From: Arthrinium phaeospermum
Lineage: Eukaryota; Ascomycota; Sordariomycetes; Amphisphaeriales; Apiosporaceae
Direction of reading: 5' to 3'
NCBI GenBank assembly: GCA_006503535.1
Contig: QYRS01000012.1
Location: forward strand, 1,054,001 to 1,118,000
DNA: 64,000 bases
The number at the start of each line of letters is the position of its first letter. Position 1 is the stretch's first letter. Shown here one piece after another: positions 56,312 through 64,000 of this stretch. Position numbers and translations under genes: made by a program. Under the pieces are notes generated by a model. It saw only the letters and a program-made list of their open reading frames with translations, searched no databases and had not been told where the DNA came from.

Positions 56312-59300
56312 TAGGGAGTATATCATCCTATAGGTGCCAGATTCGGATTCCAGGCGATCAACTCCAGGCGAATCACCCAGTTTTTTTCTTCTTCGGCGTC
56401 ACCGCGCAATCGCAGGTGTGGTAGCTTAAGGAGAGTCGTGAGTGATTAGACACCAAATAATTATACAAGGGTATGCAAAGTCAGCAAAAGGACGGTCGGC
56501 GTTATATAACAGGGCGTGTGGACGACGACAGGATTGGAACGTGATCACTGTCAGTACATAGGAGAAGGGAGAAGAAGATGGAAAAAAGGGCGATGAGATT
56601 GAGGATGGAGCAACAGTCAAAATAAAAAAGGTGATGACGAAAGCAACAGGAAACAATGAGGAAGACCCCAGATTTGTCGAGGGGAGAATCGCAAGAGTGG
56701 ATGAACAAGATCAGACCAAGAGCAGGGACGTGGGCAACTAATGTTGTTTCAGAATGGACCGTGACTTATCCTCGCACTCCTGGCACTCCGACTCCCACGC
56801 CGACTCGCAGTACATATCAAAGTACGCAGTACGCTCCTTACCCTTTATTTAGCACCTGCAGATCGACCCATAACCAGAGCCAACAATACTGGATCACGGC
56901 GGGCTGGGCAGGGCAGGGCAGGGCACAGGGTATGTAGGGGCGGCCCAGAAGCTGGGGTTCGAACACCTCAAGGCCTGTACTGTGACATGTCGACAAAAAC
57001 CGCTTGCCGCTTCCAAATCTTCCCAGTCTCCGAATTCCTGTATGGTGGAAGAAAAGAAGAGAGAAAGGAAAGGGAAAAAGAGAAGAAGCATGACAGAGGA
57101 AGCCCTCGAGGGACTGACTCTAGCCAAACTGTCCATCACTAGCTTTCACCTTGTTGCTGCTACTGCTAATCGAACGCCCGTTGATGCATTTTTAGAGTAT
57201 GGGAATTGGGAAGCCATTGGAAGCCAATGTTATGTAATATTACTTGCTTGCATCACAAGCCTGTGCCTGCGGCTCTACCAATGTACGACATGGGACATGG
57301 TTTGACCGTTGGACGTCGGGGCTCAAGGTGACACGGCAGTGGAGGGAGCTAGCTCCCCGATCCATCTCTTGGCCACGTCAACTCTCTTACGACAAATGTA
57401 CCCTCATTCCATTCAGATCAGCATTGGCAAGCAGCAGCAATTACCAATATCAGGGCCAAATAGCGCTTTCTGGCCAAGAAAGTCCCGACCGACTCTTGCT
57501 CGTCATCATCGCCCGCCTCATTCTCGAACCTAGCCCTCTGCATATTGATTGAGTCAGGGGTGAAGGGGAAGGGGGGAAGGAGAAGAAGAGAAACGAAACG
57601 GCCAGGGGTAAAGACGGGAGGTTGTGTGCAGCAATGAACATGAACTACCGATCAATCGTGGTAGTACAAGTACCTGCAGAAGCTCAAGGTACCTGGAAGG
57701 AAGTCCACTGTTGTAGAACCAACCAGCAGGGACTTGGGGCTAAGAAGGCTCGAGAAAAAAGAAAAGCAGCCAATGAACTGCTCCGGGCGCTATATCGGTA
57801 ACAGCCGACTGGACTTCAGGGTCCGTGGAGGGCCATTTTGCCATTGGAGATTACGTCCTTACCGCCGCAGCAAACAATCCATTGATGGAAAAAGAGGACG
57901 AAGATCCCCCTAGCGCTTCCCGAGTCAAATGTCAATAGTCTACTTACTCCGTAGTGGTGCGGCTCTTCCTCACATGGCACATGAAAAAAGCACGAGCACA
58001 GAGGCACAACAAGCACGCAGCAAGTAAAGGAGGTACAGTAAGTAATCCCGCACCCAATACTTGAATTGAGGTAAGCAATACGGATACCCATCAATTGATT
58101 GATTGATTGAATTGATGAATGAAAAAACAGCAATTGTACGTACCGGCCTTCCCGTGCAGTTGGAACGTCGCTTCTGTGGCTAGCGTGCCTCCCAAGTCCC
58201 TCAAAGTGTCCAAAGTGTGCCAGGACACGCGTTCCCCTGATGCAACCTCCCCACTGATGAGCAGGATCAATTTCGCGACCTACCATTCACCACCCTACCA
58301 CATCGCATACCTACCTCGTTATCTGCCCTGGGTTTGCCGGTTACGTGACTGTACATACTCAATCCATGCAGCACAAAGGAGAAAGGAAAGGGGCGACGGG
58401 ACACCCCGTATCTCCGGGAGATAGGGTTCAGTCATTGCAATTGTGTAATCTGGTCTAGAAGGCGTGGAAGCATTCTTTCCATTGACCATCACTTGCGTTG
58501 TATAAGAAGGCCTGCAATGTGATGAGTGCATTCACCAAGCCGCTTGTAGGTGTGGAGAAATTTCAAGTTTTGTTTCATGAAACAGGCCAAGGTATCACCC
58601 TCGACTTATCCAGCTTGTCCCTTCACCACCCGTTACTATTACCGTACCATGCACGCATTACGTAGCGACAAGCGTTGGAGGGGTTTATTTGGTGTGGCAT
58701 TATGTGTTTTTGTCTGTTACTAAACAGGCGTATTCTGATTTCTGGGTATGGCGATGCAAAGTGCCTACATCCATCATAGGTAGGGGTAGGTTAGGTACTT
58801 TGGACATCCAATTGTCTTTTTAAACTTGAAGCTATCTCATCAGCTCCACTTCACTCAGTCTGTCCGTCCGTCCGTGGCGTTTCCCAGGCCTGTCGCTGTC
58901 ATTGAGAACCTGTCCCGATTCGGGCGCACGCTCCGGTCCGCCCTCTTTCTTCTCCGCACCCATGAATGGCTGGTCACTCCCGGATCCATCCAGCACCAAA
59001 ATCCCAATTTTGTCCATCATTCGTCTCGGGGACGATCCGTATCCTTTCAACGCCCCGTCCCAGAATCCCCGTGAGCACCAGGAAGGGAGCACCAGGAAGG
59101 GGAGGTCCTTGCCCACGCAACCAACCAAAACCTCGCCGCTATGCAAAGTAAAAACCAGAGCAACAAACAGTGAAGCGAACTCTCGCAGTCAGGGGTATAG
59201 CTCGAAAGCAATGACTGGGTATACATAGTAAACATCTCCAAGGGAGAACGCAAATCTGTTCCGGCATCCCCGTAGGGTTCCCGGCAACATAGCAAAAATG

Positions 59301-59408
59301 CAAACGCCCTGAGAGCGGGGGTATATATATGTGTGTGTGCTGTAGAAATCGAATTCGTCCGGAGACAAAGGAAATAAATAGTTTCCGGCTTCAAGCCGAG
59401 CCGGAATC
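56312..59408. other. 3.1-kb gene-free region
   Basis: Upstream of the DUF3405 gene and downstream of the LIM gene. It holds several simple repeats: GGGCA units near 56907-56926, an ATTG array near 58092-58111, and CCGT units near 58862-58873. No open frame over 160 codons, no domain, no tRNA-like fold recognised. It could hold long UTRs or a non-coding transcript; the sequence alone does not show one. Confidence 0.45.
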
Positions 59409-61723
59409 TTAGAACATGCCCATGCGCGTCATGCGCTTGTTCATCCTGGGCATACCGGGCATTCCACCCATCGGGGGAGGAGGTCCCAGGCGGTTTCCGC
59501 CGGGGGGACCGTAGCCAGGGCGGCCACCCATACCAGGACCCATACCCATACCCGGGCCCATGCCCATGCCCATGCCCATAGGCGGTCGGGGTCCGCCACG
59601 GGGCGGGGGAGGTCCCATCATGCCCCTCGGCGGCCGGGGCGGCGCCATTTGCGGCTTAGGGGGCTGTACGCGCCTCAACGCATCCCGTTCGCAGTATGCT
59701 CTGCCGTCCACTTCAAAGTACCCGTCTCGGAGTACTTGGCCGCAATCTCCGCATCGGAAGCATTGGGGGTGGTACTTCTGCGACGTCGACTCATCCTCCA
59801 GGTATTGCCCTTCGATGCCTTGGCTGCAGGTGCCGCACAGCGAACCGTTCAGCTTGTGGTAATGGCGCTCGCAGTATGGCTGGTCATTGAGCACGTAGAA
59901 CTCGGTTGACGTGAAGGGCTCCATGCAGGTCGTGCAGACAAAGCACGCCTTGTGGTACTTGCCCGTCAGGCGCCCATCGGCCGACGAAACAGACTTGCCG
60001 GTAATGGGAAGTCTGCAGCCCTTGCAATTGCCACGCGAACGGCCCTGCGACTGCGCTCTGTTGTGAGCGGCAGGGGCTGGTGAGCTGTTGCGGCCATCTG
60101 GGTACTCAGGCTGGCCGTACGGCGCCTGGGGCTGAGAGTAAGATCGCTGGGGTTTGGCTTGAGCGAACGGGGGCTGGGGAGGCTGAGAGTACAACGGTTC
60201 GGGTTGGGAGTATGAGGGCTCCAATTTCGCTCCTGTGGGAGATCGGGGAGGAGGGGATCTCGAACGCTGATTGTTTGCGCTCTGCGTGGAACTCGTCCGC
60301 AAGCTGTCGATACGCGGTCGGAGGGCAGGAGGCTGGTTCCTCATGTCGGACTGCGAATCTGACCTTGAAGATTGCGCACGGTTGTCCCTGGGGTTCAACG
60401 AGTCCATCGATGACTCGAGGTCTTTCATCAAATCATCGAGATCCTGCGGTCCCGAGTTTTGCCGCCGCGAAGAGCGGGCCGGGCTCGTGTTCGAGCTTGC
60501 CATACTGGGCTGACGCGAGCTGTGGCTGTACCCCGAGTTACTCGAGGATTGAGAAACGGACGGGGAGTGGTACGGGTTGCCCTGGCCATAACCGTCGGAA
60601 GGGCTGAGCGATGACGAAGGGTGCCGCCTCGCTTCTTGCTGGCGGCCGTAGGAACCTCGCAAGGATGACGATTGAGGCGGTTCTCGTCCACTGTACGAGG
60701 GTTCCCGTCCATTATACGAGGGCTCACGTCCGCCATACGAGGGTTCCCTTCCACCATACGAAGGTCTGTTCGGCCTGTCCCTCGTCGAAGGCCGTTCCGG
60801 GTTTGCCCTGTCTCGTGTCGAGGGCCGTTCCGCATATGACCTGTCTCTTGTCGTAGGCCGTTCCGAGTAATCGGCCGGAGGTGCACGGGCGGGTTCTGGG
60901 CGCGCACCTGGCGCAGAGGGGGCCCGAGTGGGCGCATCGTAATCATCAGACCGCCTCTGGTTGTTCTCTCGGGGAAATGTCCCGGCTCTTTGGTTCCCCA
61001 GCGGCCTCGGCTCGAACTCCTCTCCTCCCTGTTCCGATTGAGGGGGGCCAAATCCGCCGTAACCATTCTTCCGTGGCAAACGAGGCATGTTGCCCGCCTT
61101 GGGGCTAGATGTGTTCGACCGTTCCAGGGGAGGCGGGGCTGCTAGGCCCTCGATCTTTCGCTGCAGTAGACTGGCAGGCTTCGGCGGGCTTGTCCCATAA
61201 CCGTAGGTTTGCTCCGTCTCGTCTCCAAAACCACCGTAGCCGCCAGGTCGCAAGTTCTGAGACGGCGAATTGGCACCTGCAATTGCTGGGAAATATTCGT
61301 CGCCGCCGGTGCTGTTAGTCCTTCCCGTCGGCGTCTTGGGCGAGATGGTACCGCGGCTGCCTGTCGATACGCTGATTGGGGTTAATTGGTCAGGTCTGTA
61401 CGCCTGGTTGGCACTTTGCGTGTCTACCGTTGGCGGTGCTGCCGCTTTGCTGCCGTATCCAAATCCAAACACCCCCTTCACGCTGGCAAACGCGCCGCCT
61501 AACACATCAGCCGCGGGTGGTGGCGGTGCCGGTGCCGCTGAGATAGGTGTTAGTATAAAGCCGGTGGAGGACAAGGGTTATAGTCGAAGAGGGCAGAAAA
61601 CCAACCTTCTGCTGCAGGTGCTCCACCACAGATGTGCTCGCCCATCATTGATATCTCGACTTCGTTGTTGCATTGCGAACATTTGATCGTCGGCATAAAG
61701 GCCGACTGTCTGGGTGCAGCCAT
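59409..61723 (-). CDS. LIM-domain protein, paxillin-like
   Basis: Start ATG 61723 (MAAPRQSAFMPTIKCSQ). Exons: 61723-61606 and 61537-59409, with intron 61605-61538 (GTTGGT...CTCAG); 749 codons, intact. The N-terminus carries a small CxxC element (IKCSQCNNEVE, then GEHICGG). A long Pro/Ser/Arg-rich disordered region follows, including a tandem block of (P)SYGGREP units and STRDR(P/A) units at about residues 260-310, and an LD-like DLDDLMKDLESSMDSL. Two LIM domains follow: CKGCRLPITGK, then CFVCTTCMEPF, YCERHYHK; and CGTCSQGIEGQ, then CFRCGDCGQVL, YCERDALRR. A Gly/Met/Pro-rich tail (MGMGMGMGPGMG) ends it. By analogy with yeast Pxl1 it may act at sites of polarised growth and septation. Confidence 0.9.
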
Positions 61724-64000
61724 TGCGGCTTCCAATAGTTTTGTCGTCCAGCTCAGGTGCTCTGGTGTGGTTTTGTTCCTGTGGTGTTGCCTATTTGTTG
61801 GGATGATTGACCAGCTCTCGAGTAGCTGATGTTGTAGTTGTAGGTGGTCAGGTGTGCTCAATTGTTTCCAACCGGCTCGATGACAGCATATAATGCGTTT
61901 GTATGATCGCAGGAAAGCGGAAGGCTTCGTCCTGAAACGCCGATCGGAGAATCTTCAATGGGGTGACAGGAGCAACGGGTCACGAGTCCTTGATGCTCAT
62001 GCATGCACAAAGCGACCGAGGGCAGGCTGGGGCTGCTTGTTGTTCTCCGAGCAGCAATCCACCAACAATTGTTCCGTCGACTTTGTTAGTCGTACAAGGT
62101 GACAGCCCCGTTTCAGGTATTAGTATTTCCAAGCCCGGATAATTCGAAGGGGGATAAGAAGTGCAGTCGAAAGGCACACGTATTGAAAGGAAGGAATATC
62201 GAATAGGTAGAAGAATGAGTGTCGATAAGTGTAAGTGTATGGAAGGTCGGTGTGGAGGGTCTTTCTTTCTGGTGTTGCGGCAAGTGTCTCGAAAAAGGGC
62301 CAGGGTAGGCTGGCCACGGAGCCCCTGCTTCAACTCCCTTGCTCCCTGTCAGTGAAAATGCACGGATGGCCGCTTAGAGCTTGGTCGCCCCTGTCCCTGT
62401 CGAAATGGCACCTTGGCGGCTTTTCTCGTAATGCAAGGGGGGTTCAGGCTGGAAGGGGGAAAAGATCGATCAATCATGCTCCTGCTGCCAGGGCCCGACG
62501 GTGATGAAATAGGCGATGTTTGCATGTGTATCCGTACAGTATGTGACCAAGTATGGAGTAATGGAGTGGGTGGACGCTGCAACTGGTCTCTGTTGTCTGG
62601 AACTCCGGGGTGTTTTTCGAACACACTCTGGCTGCTGCTGCTGCTGCTGCTGCTATCCGACTGCTGGATGACATATATGCTAGGGATGACAAAAAGATAA
62701 GAAGAAGCATCCCAGCAACTGCCAACTGCTCAATAGCCGTCCGTTCGAGGCTGCAGCATCATGAGCCGACGGGCCTGAATAAGAGCGGGACGATGGCGCA
62801 GACTGTATGCAAATGTCTGAAGGGTCTCGGCAATTCAATGGGCATAATAACAAGAGTATGGTAATGGATGCCAACGAGTCGGTTCATCTCAGGTAGGTTT
62901 CTCGTAATGCTTGTTCTCCGTCTGATGCTCCAGTCTCCGTCTTTTCCTGCTCCTTCTTTGTCTTGGACAAGTAGGCCAGAATATCAAGTTCAATCCGGTC
63001 TTTTTGAGATTTTCTCCACCCTTTTGTTCTTGCCATCAATGGTAACTAGCTGACCATGCCATGCCATACTAATACATGCATACCGATGACTTACCTAGGT
63101 GACCAGCCCAGCGCCCGCCCAATGTCGAATGTCTCTGGTGCCAATGACGGGACGGAGGGGAAACAAAGGCACGCCGCGGTTGCCTTAGGCGCTACATGTG
63201 TGTCCTGCTGCCATTCGTATTGAAATTGGGATAGTATTAGAAGCCGGGTAGCGGCCGTCTTGTTGACATTTTGCCTGTTACTATAGGTTACAGTAGAGAG
63301 GCAATAGTCGATAGCGTGTGCCCCCAACGTGCCCTCCAATGGCTCTTGAGTCTTGACACCACCCAGCCAATTTCACAGACGACGGTTGGAGGGTCCTCTC
63401 CGAACGGGTTTAGCCCAGGCTGGCCCCGAAAAGAGCAAAAGGCCTTTCTCGAAGCGGTAAAGTAGCACGGGTACCTTGCATCTTCGCCCAGGTTCCCAGG
63501 CCCCATCACGCGCTAACTGGCTGGCTTGTGCTGGGCTGGCGCTGGAACGAACCGGCTTCATTTGCAAATATGAACCCTTTATTGACAGGAATTCGTTTCG
63601 GCCCATTTGCGGCGGCGTCGCATACCATTGGTTGGCCTGACCGTCGCACTTGTGGCTGACTGATAATTGGAAGAATGGGAGATTTGGAAGACGATTCCCC
63701 TCACGTGGTGTTCTGTTGCATCAATTTCCCAATGCAGCAGCGTGCAGTGCATGCAGCCTTTCCATGTCGAGAAGACGGCCGGCGAAGGTGGTGTCGCTTG
63801 TGTCGCGTGTGTATCAGCCTCGGAAACTGTCAGCTCGTCTCCAGGGCGACATGGTTCATCTCTTGTTCCTGACTGGCTGTGATCGCTGCCGATACAGTGT
63901 GTATGGCACGTCATTCGAAGTTTTACCATTTGGGTCTCTTCTTGCCTGCCCACTCTCCCACTGCGTGCTGCCCAGCCGTCTGCCCAGCTCCAATTCCGAT
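61724..64000. other. 2.3-kb region without a recognised gene
   Basis: Upstream of the LIM gene to the window end. A CTG/CAG microsatellite of about eight units lies at 62632-62654. Frames of up to 124 codons have no recognisable motif. A gene might begin beyond 64000. Confidence 0.45.

Noticed and set aside
56948..56960. GGTTCGAACACC resembling a tRNA B box
   Set aside because: I found no A box at the right distance and no acceptor-stem pairing around it.

Overview
The window is nuclear DNA from a filamentous ascomycete (Pezizomycotina, most likely Sordariomycetes). The evidence is short introns (48-135 nt) with GTAAGT-like donors and CTAAC/CTAAT branch points, GC-rich third positions, and fungal families: an Egh16-like appressorium protein, a Zn2Cys6 regulator, a fungal LysM protein, GPI-type wall proteins, a DUF3405-type protein and a Kex2-processed repeat precursor. 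I modelled about 28 protein genes, mostly from splice sites and from exon lengths that sum to whole codons. I saw no rRNA, tRNA, CRISPR array or intact transposon.

Left part (1-25.4 kb): a giant glycine-rich/collagen-like GPI wall protein; a broken Ser/Pro/Gln-rich gene; the deubiquitinase UBP14; the Fe-S scaffold ISU1; an orphan acidic protein; a D-erythronate-dehydrogenase-like SDR; a small orphan; an F-box-like gene; a 177-bp tandem duplication; a damaged MFS transporter; an ASNSD1-like asparagine-synthetase-domain protein; and a peroxisomal (C-terminal SKL) 4-coumarate-CoA-ligase-like enzyme. Almost every gene here carries single-base frame breaks, even conserved housekeeping genes.

Right part (25.7-64 kb): a secreted GH28 pectinase; a C2H2-type orphan; a small secreted cysteine protein; an SDR divergent from a Zn2Cys6 factor; an F-box-like protein; a LysM protein; a tiny GPI-type protein; a Kex2-type repeat peptide precursor in which each repeat is its own exon; an SGNH hydrolase; COP9 signalosome subunit 4; a small orphan divergent from an Egh16-like protein; a membrane protein with PAN-like cysteine modules; a DUF3405 type II membrane protein; and a two-LIM paxillin-like protein. 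All of these reconstruct with intact frames, so the frame breaks stop near 24.1 kb.

Themes: several genes act at the cell surface or outside the cell (wall protein, LysM, small GPI protein, repeat peptide precursor, GH28, Egh16-like, small secreted protein), as expected for a plant- or host-associated or saprotrophic fungus. The most interesting locus is the repeat peptide precursor at 42574-43087.
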